This document shows positions 18,213 to 27,799 of a DNA stretch of 37,275 nucleotides, piece after piece (positions within the stretch are counted from its first letter, which is position 1; every line of letters begins with the position of its first letter). The DNA is from Pseudomonadota bacterium. GTDB lineage: Bacteria > Bdellovibrionota_B > Oligoflexia > Oligoflexales > Oligoflexaceae. The stretch covers positions 1-37,275 of the forward strand of contig SEDW01000003.1 of NCBI GenBank assembly GCA_004193325.1, written 5' to 3'. Made by a program: the position numbers and the translations under genes. The notes beneath the pieces were generated by a model. It ran no database searches, had not been told where the DNA came from, and worked only from the letters and a program-made list of their open reading frames with translations.

Positions 18213-18352
18213 AATCTCTCTATTTATTATTATTCTACAGATAATGCTAATCGAACTTTGTTCTTAAATAAAATAGATGTTTAATAAAGATTTTCAAAAT
18301 TCAATATTTTTCTTTGAGCGTTCGAATCACAACTTAACAAGTTAATGTAATG

Positions 18353-18480
18353 CCCATTTCGAGTTGACGATAACCAAGAAGGAAATTGTCATAGCGGACG
18401 CAGTGAAACTAAAGAAACTGCTTTTTTCAGCGAAAAGAACAGAACTAAAAAATAATTTTGATCACGAATTTTGCCAAAAT
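18353..18480 (+). pseudogene. Third fragment of the IS2-like element end
   Basis: CCCATTTCGAGTTGAC followed by AACCAAGAAGGAAATTGTCAT matches positions 112-68 (reversed) almost base for base, then continues as a decayed orfA start (VIADAVKLKKLLFSAKR in place of MATAVKSKKQYSFQQK). The ATG has become ATA. Similarity fades after about 18,440. Confidence 0.65.
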
Positions 18481-19048
18481 GAGGCGAAAAAGCGTAGAAG
18501 CTGAGGATGCTGGATAGTAGGGCACCCTTACTCAAACATTCGACGGTAATCTGAAGTATTTTGCACTAAATGTTGGAATTGATAAAAATTATTCGTTACA
18601 TTTTCTCTGAAATGTTGCGCTAACGAGGCGAATTATTTTAGTGTCTTCGACTTATTATTTGACACAAAAGAAGATCGCAGAACTTATTATCGACTATACT
18701 GGCAAACGTTTTAAATCAGGGCGGCATGAGCGAGTCATCTAATGGCTCACTCGTAGTTGCTCGGTCTAGAAAACTGAATACGCGCAAGAACTTGCTGGAA
18801 TATAGAGCGAGTGAACTTTTCGGGCTAATGTAATTTAATTATTAAAGTTTAATGGTCCAAAATAAATTAATAATGCTGAGATGCTTACGAACTTTTAGAG
18901 ATTTATTTAGCTGTTCCTAAACTAAAATTCAATCAGCATCACGGATTAAGTTGTTATTTAAACCGGAAGTTTTTTCTTGGGTGACACGGACATCTCTCTA
19001 AAACGCAAATCTTCGCCCGAATGCCTTGATGGCGTCATACAAAAGTGT
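18481..19048. other. Intergenic, nothing recognised
   Basis: AT-rich and without a plausible gene. A weak imperfect hairpin (GAGCGAGTCA / TGGCTCACTC) lies near 18,728-18,752. Confidence 0.45.
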
Positions 19049-19414
19049 TTACTGGCCGGAAGAATAAATTTTGATGAATTGAACCATTGGCCGAATATCC
19101 TTCGCGAACCAATTTACAGTCTTGTATGTTTCGGAAACTTCTTTGACATTTGGTGAATTAGAGGAGAGCACGATGTTAATTTTAGAATATTCGGGACTCT
19201 TACGAATTCGATCGAGCAGTTCGATCCCTCCCATTACAGGCATGTTGAGGTCTAGAATTATTAGATATGGTAATTCGCCTTTTGATAGCTCGTCCAATGC
19301 CTGAGCTCCGTTATATGCTGCTATGACGTAAAATCCTTCGTTCTGTAAGAGTTCCGTTGTTAAGTACTGGTAAAAAAAATTGTCATCAACGATTAGGATA
19401 GTTTTTCTGGCCAT
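19049..19414 (-). CDS. Single-domain response regulator
   Basis: A 121-residue CheY-like receiver with intact chemistry: Asp10-Asp11, phospho-acceptor Asp55 (ILDLNMPVMGG), Ser84 and Lys105 (FAKD). The Lys is followed by Asp rather than the usual Pro, so the loop may differ. ATG 19414 starts one base after the stop of the upstream gene and shares its GAGGAG site, so the two are probably translated together. No output domain. It likely acts as a phosphate shuttle or by protein contact. Confidence 0.92.
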   Translation of the reverse strand: MARKTILIVDDNFFYQYLTTELLQNEGFYVIAAYNGAQALDELSKGELPYLIILDLNMPVMGGIELLDRIRKSPEYSKINIVLSSNSPNVKEVSETYKTVNWFAKDIRPMVQFIKIYSSGQ

Positions 19415-19415
19415 T

Positions 19416-19811
19416 TTAAATTTTGCTCCTCATGGTCTGAGACGGATACTCATCAAGGAGCTGTTTTCTGCCTTTTACGGGCATGCCTCTCAAAATTTCT
19501 GCTATTACAATGAATGTTGTGTAAGAAAATTCTCGTGAATCATTCCGATCATAATTTTTACCTATAATTCTGCTTCCAATTCCGCTACCCAGCGACTGAA
19601 TTTCCGAGTCAATTAAATCCCAGAGATTATGTATTTCTCCCAATGGGTGTGGATCATACGTGCGTCTTATAAACTCGATGAACGAGTCAAAAAGGGCTGC
19701 CATTGCACGAGGTCCGGATTCAAACGGATCGATATAATCGACACCATATTTTCGGTGTAACCGGCTATATAGGTAAACTTCGGCATTTGAGAATCCCTCT
19801 TCATTAACCAT
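19416..19811 (-). CDS. Hypothetical protein in an operon with a response regulator
   Basis: 131 residues, family not recognised. ATG 19811 has GGAGG nine bases upstream. The sequence is mostly helical and soluble (AEVYLYSRLHRKYGVDYIDP ... AALFDSFIEFIRRTY ... TTFIVIAEILRGMPVKGRKQLLDEYP). Its stop is one base before the start of the receiver gene downstream, so it is likely a partner of that receiver, for example a phosphorelay adaptor, though no Hpt-like histidine motif is evident. Confidence 0.75.
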   Translation of the reverse strand: MVNEEGFSNAEVYLYSRLHRKYGVDYIDPFESGPRAMAALFDSFIEFIRRTYDPHPLGEIHNLWDLIDSEIQSLGSGIGSRIIGKNYDRNDSREFSYTTFIVIAEILRGMPVKGRKQLLDEYPSQTMRSKI

Positions 19812-19855
19812 GTTTTAATGCCTCCAAAGTGGGGGAAATTAGAAATCGATCTCAT

Positions 19856-19910
19856 TTATACCGATTTATTCGTTATATGGGTATCCATATATACACCTAT
19901 ATCGGTAAAA
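19856..19910. promoter_or_regulatory. Concentric inverted repeats between divergent genes
   Basis: Outer arms TTATACCGAT (19856-19865) and ATCGGTAAAA (19901-19910) match at 9 of 10. Inner arms ATATGG (19875-19880) and CCATAT (19885-19890) are perfect. Both share a centre at about 19,883. It lies between the leftward operon (start 19811) and the rightward HTH-like gene (start 20005), a natural place for an operator serving both. Confidence 0.5.
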
Positions 19911-20004
19911 TATTTATTCACGACCCTGTTCCCCTCCGATTCTTTGAGATAGCCTCGAATGATTTCCCAGTAAGATTTGAACGATGTTTGTGCGGGGAGT
20001 TTAT

Positions 20005-20421
20005 GTGTCAGATCACAAGGTGAAAAAGGTTCGAGCCAAGCGAAAACGTAGTGTTGGAGACGCAAAACAAATCGCGGAACCGGCGAGGGAAGCTTTGAGG
20101 AATTTACTCAAAGGTATTTTAAAAACTCAATCCTCAAGGATCTTCGTTGCAGAGTCGCTTGGCAAATCTGTGAGGACTATTAATTCTTTGATTTACGAAG
20201 GTAAGGGGGGATTTGATCTTATGCTAGCTGCACTGATTGTGATTCATAAGCTTCGTGAAGAAGACATAACTGCATTCTTCAAATCTATAAATAATTATCC
20301 TAAGACACAAAATATTTTGTCGGAGTCCGATAGGAGATGGGCTGCATTAGATGATTTGATGTCAGAGTCTGAGAAAATAAAATGGACCCTAGTGATGGAT
20401 ACTTATGCACGATTGTCATGA
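20005..20421 (+). CDS. Small HTH-like DNA-binding protein
   Basis: 138 residues if the GTG at 20005 (GGGGAG five bases before) is used. The in-frame ATG at 19984 adds seven residues. The N-terminus is strongly basic (KVKKVRAKRKRS). Residues about 45-95 read like a lambda-repressor/XRE-type helix-turn-helix (SSRIFVAESLGKSVRTINSLIYEGKGGFDLMLAALIVI), with a helical C-terminus. It is probably a transcription regulator and may act on the divergent receiver operon through the nested inverted repeat in front of it. The family is not certain. Confidence 0.7.
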   Translation: MSDHKVKKVRAKRKRSVGDAKQIAEPAREALRNLLKGILKTQSSRIFVAESLGKSVRTINSLIYEGKGGFDLMLAALIVIHKLREEDITAFFKSINNYPKTQNILSESDRRWAALDDLMSESEKIKWTLVMDTYARLS

Positions 20422-20457
20422 AAGTCTATCAATCAAATCGTTCAACTGTGAAAGCTA

Positions 20458-21548
20458 CGACTTGATCTGACAACTAGCTGAAGAAATTGGTAGAGTTACC
20501 CCAGCAAAAAAAGAAAACGCAGATGGATCCGCCAAGATCCAAAAGCAATGGGATAGCTCTAAGATGAATGATACGCAAAAGCTGATTAAAAACAAGATGA
20601 GTCTTCTAAATTTCGCAGAAGAACTCGGGAACTTGTCCAAAGCCTGCAAAGTCATGGGTTCCTCTAGAGATACATTCTACAGATATCGTGAACTCGTTGA
20701 TGAGGGCGGGATTGATGACCTTGTCGAAAAGACTCGACGCAAAGCCGATCACAAGAATCGAATAGATTAAACCGCTGAAGACGCTTTGAATCAGATCGCA
20801 GTTGAGTTTCCGGCGTTTGGTCATTTGTGGGCAAGTAACGAGCTGAGGAAGCGAGGAATCATCTCGGCGGCTGGCGTGCGCTGTGCCTGGCTTCGATCCG
20901 ATCTTGAGACCATCAAGAAACGGCGAGATCGAGACAGCTCACCCGGGCCACCTCGGCTCGCAAGACACCTTCTGCGTCGGCTGCCTGAAGGGCGTCGGCC
21001 CAATGTATCAGCAGACTTTTGTCGACACGTACTCAAAGGTCGCTACGTGCAAGCTCTACACGACCAAAACACCAATCACGGCTGCCGATCCTCTCAACGA
21101 TACGGTAATCCCCTTCTTCGACCAGTTCCACGTGCCCATGCTTCGCATTCTCACCGACCGCGGCACTGAGTATTGCGGAAAGGCCGACTCTCGTGGCTTT
21201 CAGCTCTTTCTCGCAATGTGCGATATTGAGCATACGAAGACAAAAGTTAGGCATCCCCAAACGAACAGGATTTGCGAGCGATTCCATCGCACGATGCTCA
21301 ACGAGTTTATCAGTTGGCATTTCGTAAGAAGGTCTATTAAAAGCTTGAGGAGCTTCAGATTGACCTTGACGCTTGGTTGACGGAGTACAATAACGAGCGC
21401 ACTCACCAGGGCAAGATGTGTCTTGGAAGAACGCCGATGGTGACGTGCTTGGACGGGATGAATATCGTTAGGGAAAAGATGCTGAATTAGCTTGAAATGA
21501 CAGTTAATTATTTACAATGACAATTGGGGTAACTGTCAGATCAAGTCG
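20458..21548 (+). mobile_element. IS481-type insertion sequence, decayed (about 1.09 kb)
   Basis: CGACTTGATCTGACA (20458-20472) is repeated exactly in inverted form at 21534-21548, framing a broken transposase gene. The length fits IS481-type elements. Outside matches were not found beyond these 15 bases, so they may be the terminal repeats themselves or include part of a target site. Confidence 0.75.
20564..21490 (+). pseudogene. IS481-type transposase, broken
   Basis: ATG 20564 begins a helix-turn-helix region (LGNLSKACKVMGSSRDTFYRY) that stops at TAA 20768-20770 where relatives have Glu (NRID-stop-TAEDALNQI). After LETIKKR a segment present in relatives is missing and the frame shifts. 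It resumes as GEIETAHPGHLGSQDTF, VDTYSKVATCKLYTTKTP, ILTDRGTEYCG, PQTNRICERFHRTML (DDE core). It shifts again near 21,330 (stop in RKKVY-stop-KLEELQ) and finishes ERTHQGKMCLGRTPM at TAG 21490. It has multiple lesions and is non-functional. Confidence 0.88.
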
Positions 21549-21950
21549 GAAGTTTTACATCTAATGGGGTTATAAAATAGGCGTTTATGTAAACGCTTAA
21601 GTTGCAGCTTAAGATTACTTCGCTCCTTTTTTGCCATTTCGGTGCAGTAGATGCTTCGGAGAATATCTCTTTGGAATTTCACTTCAAACTGTCACATTTT
21701 ATTACGGGAGTGTTTGCTAGGGTCAAGGGACCGGGCCTTGCCCCCCCCACAGACTTTTAGGATCCATCGCAGCAGTAGTAGGTGTGGGTTGAATAATACG
21801 ACCATCATTAAGAGGAAACATCCAGCCCGACTAGTTTCTCCATATGTTCTAGGTTGCCAGGCCTTCGCTTTTCTATCTCATCAGCTATCGTGGTATCAGT
21901 ACTTGTACTCAGTGGGCGGAGAGTTAGCCTGAGCGTTTTATTGTATCGAC
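21549..21950. other. Intergenic, nothing recognised
   Basis: Contains a run of eight C near 21,740 and an open plus-strand frame (21651-21932) that lacks a ribosome site and resembles no family. Confidence 0.45.
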
Positions 21951-21953
21951 ACC

Positions 21954-21980
21954 TCGGAGGTTTCCGTCGAAAACCTCCGA
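21954..21980 (-). terminator. Hairpin just after the chemoreceptor stop
   Basis: A perfect 10-bp stem TCGGAGGTTT / AAACCTCCGA with a 7-base loop begins 15 bases beyond the stop of the chemoreceptor gene. There is no long T tract on the minus strand, so it may be a terminator that works poorly alone or a 3' stabilising hairpin. Confidence 0.6.
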
Positions 21981-21995
21981 TAGAATTACAAAATT

Positions 21996-23552
21996 TTACT
22001 CGGCTTTGCCGTCGATAATGAAGGCTAGATCGTCTGACGATTGTCGAAGGGTATCAGCCTCGCCGAGGAGGCGTTCTGCTGTCGACGCTGATTTCTGAGA
22101 CGAGCTTGCATTGGCTTGTGTCACCTGATCGAGCTGAGTAATTGCTTTATTTATTTCACTGACTCCTTTAGATTGCTCATCGCTCGCCTGAGATATAGAG
22201 TCCGCCATCTCCGAAATCTCTTTTATTTTTGAGGCTATTTCTTCCAGCACATCCCGGCATTCATTCGCCACAACTCCCCCCTCGATAATCTTTTGTCTGT
22301 TTTGATCGGAAAGGTTCTCGATTTCGACGCGTGATTTTTCGATTACTGCTTTAACACGGATAAGACTGGAATCTAAGAGACCTGCTATCTCCTTCGAGGC
22401 TCCGCCGCTCATTTGAGCGAGGTTTCCGATTTCTTCAGCGACAACTGCAAAACCTTTCCCGTGTTCTCCTGCTCTTGCGGCTTCAACAGAGGCATTAAAG
22501 GACAAGAGCTTCGTCTGAAAAACGATTTCATTGATTATGGTAGTCTTATTGCTAATTTCGTTAATGACATTGACCATATCGCCGAATTCTTTGCTGCTGA
22601 TATCGGTCTGTTCTTTGAGAGCGGTATTCGAATCTTGAATTTCGTTCATGGACTGCAGCATTTTGTCCACTACGGACTGTCCATGTACTGTGGACTTTAC
22701 ACTATCGTTGGTGATGATGGTACAGTCCCTGGCGGCATCAGCATTTCGTCTCACCATAGAATTCATTTCTTCGATCGCAGCAGATGTTTGCTCTAAGGAA
22801 GCAGCTTGCTGCGTCGAGGCTGTTGAGAGTTCGCTGGACGAGGCAGAGAGATTCTGTGCTGTTTGCGTCATAGATTGCGCAGTCTCAGCAATTTTGGAGG
22901 TGGTCGTAATGAGCGATTCAAGAAGTTTTTTAATGACTAAATATGCTGACAGGCAACCGATAATTAGCCCAATCAGAACCGTCCCTACGCAGACAAATGT
23001 AATAACTTTGAATACCTCGTCATCAGTCCGTATATGGTCGTCCATATCCATTTTACTAATTTCGAGAATTTCCTGTATTTTTTTCTGTAAGGTAATTTGG
23101 ACAGGTTCGATTTTTAGAATAAAATCTTTGACAGCTTGTTCAGCGTTGTTTTGCGCCACCAATTCATTTACTGAGATTGACGCCTTTGACCAATCCACGA
23201 ATAAACTTTCAGTTTCTTTTAGCTTGGAAGAAATTGAGGCGGAATTAACTTTCTGAAGATCGTTTAGGTATCCTTCCGATTCTTTCAGGAAGAGGTTATA
23301 TTCAGACAGTAACTTGTCGTGTTGAGTATCTTTCTGATATATCAGTTTCTGCTGCTCCACTGTGGCTCGAAGGATGCTGATCAGAAGCCGATTTGATAGC
23401 GATCGCCGATGAACAAGAGTATTTTGAATTATGTCGTTACGAGAGTTCATATATGTAAGACTATATAGGCCAACCGAAAAAACTCCTATCACAGTAACCA
23501 CGAAAATTAAGATCACACCTAAAAGTTTTGCCCTAATTCCCATTTTATTCAT
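21996..23552 (-). CDS. Methyl-accepting chemotaxis protein
   Basis: 518 residues. Membrane helix 1 is at about 10-32, a helical periplasmic sensor of the 4HB type at about 33-180, membrane helix 2 at about 183-207, and the long signalling coiled coil follows with its tip at about 342-372 ([27 protein letters not shown]). It would relay a ligand signal to CheA/CheW. In the tip the usual Asn of FQTNLL is Lys, and LALNAA is LSFNAS, a small departure at the kinase-contact surface. No C-terminal methylation pentapeptide. ATG 23552 has GGAG six bases before. No che genes lie in the window, so the signalling core must be elsewhere. Confidence 0.95.
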   Translation of the reverse strand: MNKMGIRAKLLGVILIFVVTVIGVFSVGLYSLTYMNSRNDIIQNTLVHRRSLSNRLLISILRATVEQQKLIYQKDTQHDKLLSEYNLFLKESEGYLNDLQKVNSASISSKLKETESLFVDWSKASISVNELVAQNNAEQAVKDFILKIEPVQITLQKKIQEILEISKMDMDDHIRTDDEVFKVITFVCVGTVLIGLIIGCLSAYLVIKKLLESLITTTSKIAETAQSMTQTAQNLSASSSELSTASTQQAASLEQTSAAIEEMNSMVRRNADAARDCTIITNDSVKSTVHGQSVVDKMLQSMNEIQDSNTALKEQTDISSKEFGDMVNVINEISNKTTIINEIVFQTKLLSFNASVEAARAGEHGKGFAVVAEEIGNLAQMSGGASKEIAGLLDSSLIRVKAVIEKSRVEIENLSDQNRQKIIEGGVVANECRDVLEEIASKIKEISEMADSISQASDEQSKGVSEINKAITQLDQVTQANASSSQKSASTAERLLGEADTLRQSSDDLAFIIDGKAE

Positions 23553-23799
23553 CCTGTGCTCCGTTGACTAACTTGTAGATGTTTATAGATGATGAGTCCG
23601 ATCATTTAGATTAGATCCTTCTGAAGAAATGGGAAGAAAAATTAAGGCTAAAGTTTAAATAGCGAGTAATCAGCTATTTAATTCGCGATATTTATTGCAT
23701 TATTTCTAATCATATAATTTCGGAAGGTTCGCAACCCTGCTGTTCATTGCGGCAAATGATTTTTAGAATAATCTTAAGGCAATATTCGGGGGATCGCGT

Positions 23800-25806
23800 A
23801 TGACTTTTTATCGGATGGAACTCGCTCGCATAAAAGAGTTGCAAGATTTGGATGTTCTAAACACTGCGCGAGAGTTCAGTTATGATGAGATAGTTGCAAC
23901 GGCTGCGGAATTCTGTGACACACCATACGCGATGTTTAATCTGATGACAACCACGAGACTATGGACTAAGGCAGCCTATGGGATGCGACGTCAAACGGCA
24001 TCACGTAGTGAAACTTTTTGTCATAAGGTGGTCTCCGAAGCTCACTCGTTAGAAATTATCGACACTCTTTCGACCGAAAGCTCTGCTCTTATTCCATTCA
24101 CTAAAACCCCATGGAATATACGATACTATTATGGAATCCCATTGGTCACGAGTAGAGGATTTATCGTCGGCACGCTCTGCGTACTCGATACCAAATCTCG
24201 AAAGCTAGAAGAACTCAAAAAACGTCAATTGGAATTTTGTGCGCGGCAGATCTTAAACCTGTTAGAAAGCAACAAAATGAGACGAGATCTAGCCCGTTCA
24301 AATAAAAAAAATTTACAATTCTCGAGAGTTCTCGACAATCTAAGCAGTCACAACTCAAAAATTTTTGATACTATGTATTTGCAAGTAGCAAATTTGAATC
24401 ATCAGATTTACAAGGCAAGTTCTATCCTGACTGAAGCTTACCTCGAACGAGATCAGTTGCAATCAATCTACGGAATTCAGGAAAATTCTAAAGATATACT
24501 TGGTGCACTAAATGAAACTAGAAAACATTTTCCCAAAAAGTTTAGAGCGCACAAGACAGCAAATCACTCATTTCATTTGAAAGATTTTGTTAAGGGAATT
24601 GCGGATCCCTATCGATACCTGGCACATGGCAAAGGGATCGATTTCCAAATTCTCCTAAACTGTAGTGCGGAGATTTTATGCATCGGTGATAGCGAAGGGC
24701 TTAGACTGGTCTTGAATGAATTGCTTCGAAACGCCTTGGACTTCACCACGCATGGAATGGTACGTCTTGAATTAAATGTGAATGAGAGCGATGATCGATC
24801 ATGCCTGGTTAGCTTTCGGGTGATCGATACAGGTAGCGGTTTACGGAAATCTCAAATGCTAAATTACTTTGATAATCTTAATCTCGAAGCAGACGACTGG
24901 GCAGACCTCCCCCGAGGACTAAACTTAAGCAAAAGTCTACATATCATAGAGAACATGGGGGGGCATTTAGCCTTTAATAGCATCCCTAATCAAGGAAGTG
25001 TATTTTGGTTCGTGTTGAAAATCGAATGTGCAAATTCATTATCTGTGGATTCTCCCTCGCAACCTGCGCCATTCACGGGCAAGAATATATTAGTTGTAAC
25101 TGACGACCTTGAACCGATTTATAGGTTGCGAAATGAACTAGATAAATTAGGAGCTACTTTCCAATACGTTACTAAGTCAGAGACCATCAATCGTCTCCTC
25201 GATGTACAGATATTCGACTGTGTTATTGTTGATGTTGATCCTGATAGTGAAGCCTATAAAAAGCTAACGATTTTAATTCGTCAACACTCTGACTCCCCAA
25301 TTTTTGCTTTACGGGCTAAAGATTTCCGAAGTGTTCTGCATAACGCTGACTTTAATTTAGAAAAGCCGCTGGATGTTAAGCTTCTATCCAAAGAGCTTTC
25401 GTCTTGGTTCTCTATTTTAGAAGAAAACACAAAAACGCTAAATCATATAAAAAAACTTTTCGAAGAAAATTTCGCCAAAGGCGAGAGACAGGAATTTCTG
25501 AATAATGTGATAGAATTTTTGACTAATCATATGGATCGACTAGGTAATCTTATTTCTAGTATTCTTATTAAGTCGACTGATAGCGCATTCGACGTTATTA
25601 AACAAATGAGGCACTCGGCAGGTAAAGTTGGAGCGACTCACATGGTTTTGGCGTTAAATTTAATTGAAAAAGGACTCAAGTGTGAGGATTTTAGTACAGT
25701 TTCTCGGTTAATCGACAGGTTTCAAAAGGATTCCTTAGCCTGTTTAGCCACCTTTCGAGCGCTTTTAAGTTCACACGCACTAGTCAAACCCATAGACCGT
25801 CAATAG
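23800..25806 (+). CDS. GAF-domain hybrid histidine kinase with receiver and Hpt, divergent active site
   Basis: 668 residues, soluble: GAF domain (about 28-157), helical dimerisation region (about 185-250), ATPase domain (about 280-415), receiver (about 428-540) and an Hpt-like helical end (about 560-655). The presumed H box reads VANLNHQIYKAS with His201, but the acidic residue after His is Gln and the Pro is gone. The ATPase N box (NELLRNALDF) and G1 (DTGSG) are kept, while G2 is PRGLNLS instead of GTGLGLS. The receiver keeps DD, Asp in IVDVD and Lys in LEKP. The Hpt motif is RHSAGKVGA. It may be a weak or non-catalytic relay. ATG 23800 follows GGGGGAT. Divergent from the chemoreceptor. Confidence 0.88.
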   Translation: MTFYRMELARIKELQDLDVLNTAREFSYDEIVATAAEFCDTPYAMFNLMTTTRLWTKAAYGMRRQTASRSETFCHKVVSEAHSLEIIDTLSTESSALIPFTKTPWNIRYYYGIPLVTSRGFIVGTLCVLDTKSRKLEELKKRQLEFCARQILNLLESNKMRRDLARSNKKNLQFSRVLDNLSSHNSKIFDTMYLQVANLNHQIYKASSILTEAYLERDQLQSIYGIQENSKDILGALNETRKHFPKKFRAHKTANHSFHLKDFVKGIADPYRYLAHGKGIDFQILLNCSAEILCIGDSEGLRLVLNELLRNALDFTTHGMVRLELNVNESDDRSCLVSFRVIDTGSGLRKSQMLNYFDNLNLEADDWADLPRGLNLSKSLHIIENMGGHLAFNSIPNQGSVFWFVLKIECANSLSVDSPSQPAPFTGKNILVVTDDLEPIYRLRNELDKLGATFQYVTKSETINRLLDVQIFDCVIVDVDPDSEAYKKLTILIRQHSDSPIFALRAKDFRSVLHNADFNLEKPLDVKLLSKELSSWFSILEENTKTLNHIKKLFEENFAKGERQEFLNNVIEFLTNHMDRLGNLISSILIKSTDSAFDVIKQMRHSAGKVGATHMVLALNLIEKGLKCEDFSTVSRLIDRFQKDSLACLATFRALLSSHALVKPIDRQ

Positions 25807-26470
25807 CGCATTAACGAACTGAAACTTTATAGCGAGTAAACAGTTCGAAGCAGTTTTAAGTAGTTGTCTCTGGCTTGACAAAAACTTTTTGTTTCTTATT
25901 CGCCTTGGGAGGGAAGATTCAGGTTATTTTAGAGTGCGACGCGCGCCTGGATAACCTGCTCAGTCCTCATTTTCATGGCACCCCTTCCATCATCCCACCA
26001 CTTTCTCATTTCACATAGAATTGCAGATTATCTTCGAGAGGTCAGTGAAATGGCCCTGCCTTTGGCTCCCTAAAGCAGCTATATTCCTCGCTTGGCGTTC
26101 GTTTGAAAAAATGCTGGATGGGATCTCAGGTTTTAGAGGTACGGATCTTTTCCAATCATTGTCGGTGAAGCGCTTACCATCTTATTCTGTGAGTTCCCTC
26201 TGGCTTAGAAACTTTATCATGCTCTAGCAAGATCCAGCCTCACTTGGCAATCTGACCGTGATTCCAATATTCTTATCCATTCACTTTTGTCTTCCTGGAA
26301 TCGGTCTTAATAGTTAGATTGGTATAAGGAATTCAAGATCTAAACGTCCCCGGCTGTTATTATAGAGTGGGGTCCGAACTGTTAAAGTATATCGCATTAC
26401 AATTTCATTTGATACTGTCCGAGTAGTTCAAGAAACGTCGCAAAGTGAGCTGAAATAAGGGTGTGAAGAA
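25807..26470. other. Intergenic with a possible minus-strand transposase trace
   Basis: No intact gene. On the minus strand around 26,050-26,210 a short stretch reads GKRFTDNDWKRSVPLKPEI, faintly like the start of an IS5-type transposase, with many stops around it. I would not annotate it as such without a search. A CGAACTG / CAGTTCG inverted repeat lies at about 25,815-25,850 after the kinase stop. Confidence 0.25.
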
Positions 26471-27601
26471 ATGCGCTTAACTGAGTTCATCCATGCGAAT
26501 CATAAGAGTATAATAGAAGATTGGGTAGCTTTTGCTCGGACACTTTCGCCATGGTCTGATGGAATGGGCGAGGCAAGTCTTCGAGATCACGCAGAAGAGT
26601 TACTGACGGCTGTAGTCAAAGATATGAACTCTCCTCAGACTCTTATGCAACAGTCAGAAAAATCTAAGGGTAATGCGCTCGATGGCGCTCTCGCCCTCAT
26701 CGGCCAGAAGCACGCTTCGGATCGCTTAGAGACAGGAATAAGTCTTGATCAACTAGTTTCTGAGTTTCGAGCTTTGCGTGCCAGCGTTCTCACTCAATGG
26801 GAAAGAACGCAGAGTAATAGCCAAGGTGAGATTACTAGATTTAACGAAGCAATAGATGAAACTCTTGCCGAATCTACAGCTCGGTATTCTGAAACCGTGA
26901 ATGCTACAAGAGAGCAGTTTCTTGGAATTCTCGGCCATGATCTTAGGAATCCCATTGGGGCAATTATAATGGGCGCCCAGTTGTTGATAGAGTCGGGTGG
27001 TTTGGAGAGCGTGGAAATTGCTACGGGTATTTTAAATAGTGGGAACCGTATGAGTCGTATGGTGAACGATTTATTGGATCTCACGCGTACACGTCTAGGT
27101 TCGGGAATTCCCGTGGTGTTGAGCGGCAGCAATTTGGAAACTGTTTGCAGGCAAGCTATTGCCGAATTGCAAATAATGCTTCCGAAAGCCAAGCTTGTTT
27201 TTGGATAAAAAGGTGATCTCAACGGAGAATGGGATGACGACAGGCTTTCGCAAGCTATTTCTAATCTTATTGCGAACGCACTGCATTGCGGCGATAGCGG
27301 TAAAGCAGTCACGGTAAAAGCTGAAGATGTCGGTGGAAGTATTACTGTCGAAGTTCATAACATGGGTTCACCGATTCATCCAAGTGCAGTAAGAGGTATA
27401 TTTGCGCCTATGGCCCGGCATGTACCTGGGGACCAACAAATTGATAAAAACATCTCAGCATTAGGTCTCGGTCTGTTAATCACTAGTGAAATTGTGACTT
27501 CACATGGGGGTAGTATGGAAGTCGTTTCAAATGAATCCGAAGGTACGACGTTTATTATGAGGCTTCCTCGGCATGCGAGCATGCAATTTCATACTAAATA
27601 A
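26471..27601 (+). pseudogene. RsbRD-type histidine kinase interrupted by one stop codon
   Basis: From ATG 26471 the frame encodes an RsbRD-like N-terminus (FIHANHKSIIEDWVAFART), the phosphoacceptor box (FLGILGHDLRNPIGAI) and the start of the ATPase domain, then meets TAA at 27206-27208 (LVFG-stop-KGDLNGEWD). The same frame continues without shift through the N box (ISNLIANALHCG), VHNMGSPIHP and GLGLLITSEIVTSHGG to TAA 27599. The first 245 residues would keep the sensor and His but lack ATP binding. Apart from this one stop the gene looks intact, so the lesion is recent, or the stop could be a sequencing error. It shares architecture with the kinase at 15396. Confidence 0.85.
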
Positions 27602-27799
27602 ATGCTACAAACGTATATGATGTAGAAAAATTATAACTATATTTGAACATGAATTTTCTTTCAGCGTAATGTGTGAATTATTGAACGATTACGGTTTTCT
27701 CAGCATCGGCTTTAACGACACCTAACAACCCAAAATGTCAGTTTTTATCTTGGCTCCCCGGATTGATGGATCTTCTAACCAGCTCATGATAGGAGCGAC

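Noticed and set aside
20786-21169. Extra genes inside the IS481-type element (both strands)
   Set aside because: These are shifted or antisense frames of the broken transposase. The DDE core reads in the recognised frame.
22648-23256. 200-residue plus-strand frame inside the chemoreceptor
   Set aside because: It is antisense to well-conserved chemoreceptor coiled coil, with Ser/Ile-rich shadow composition.
26021-26227. Small plus-strand protein before the interrupted kinase
   Set aside because: No ribosome site, no recognisable features, and the opposite strand carries a faint transposase-like trace.
7484-27601. Reassigned or read-through stop codons, suggested by several genes with single in-frame stops
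   Set aside because: The stops are of all three types, fall mostly in mobile-element genes, and replace different residues. Intact genes in the window end normally with TAA, TAG and TGA. Decay explains them better.
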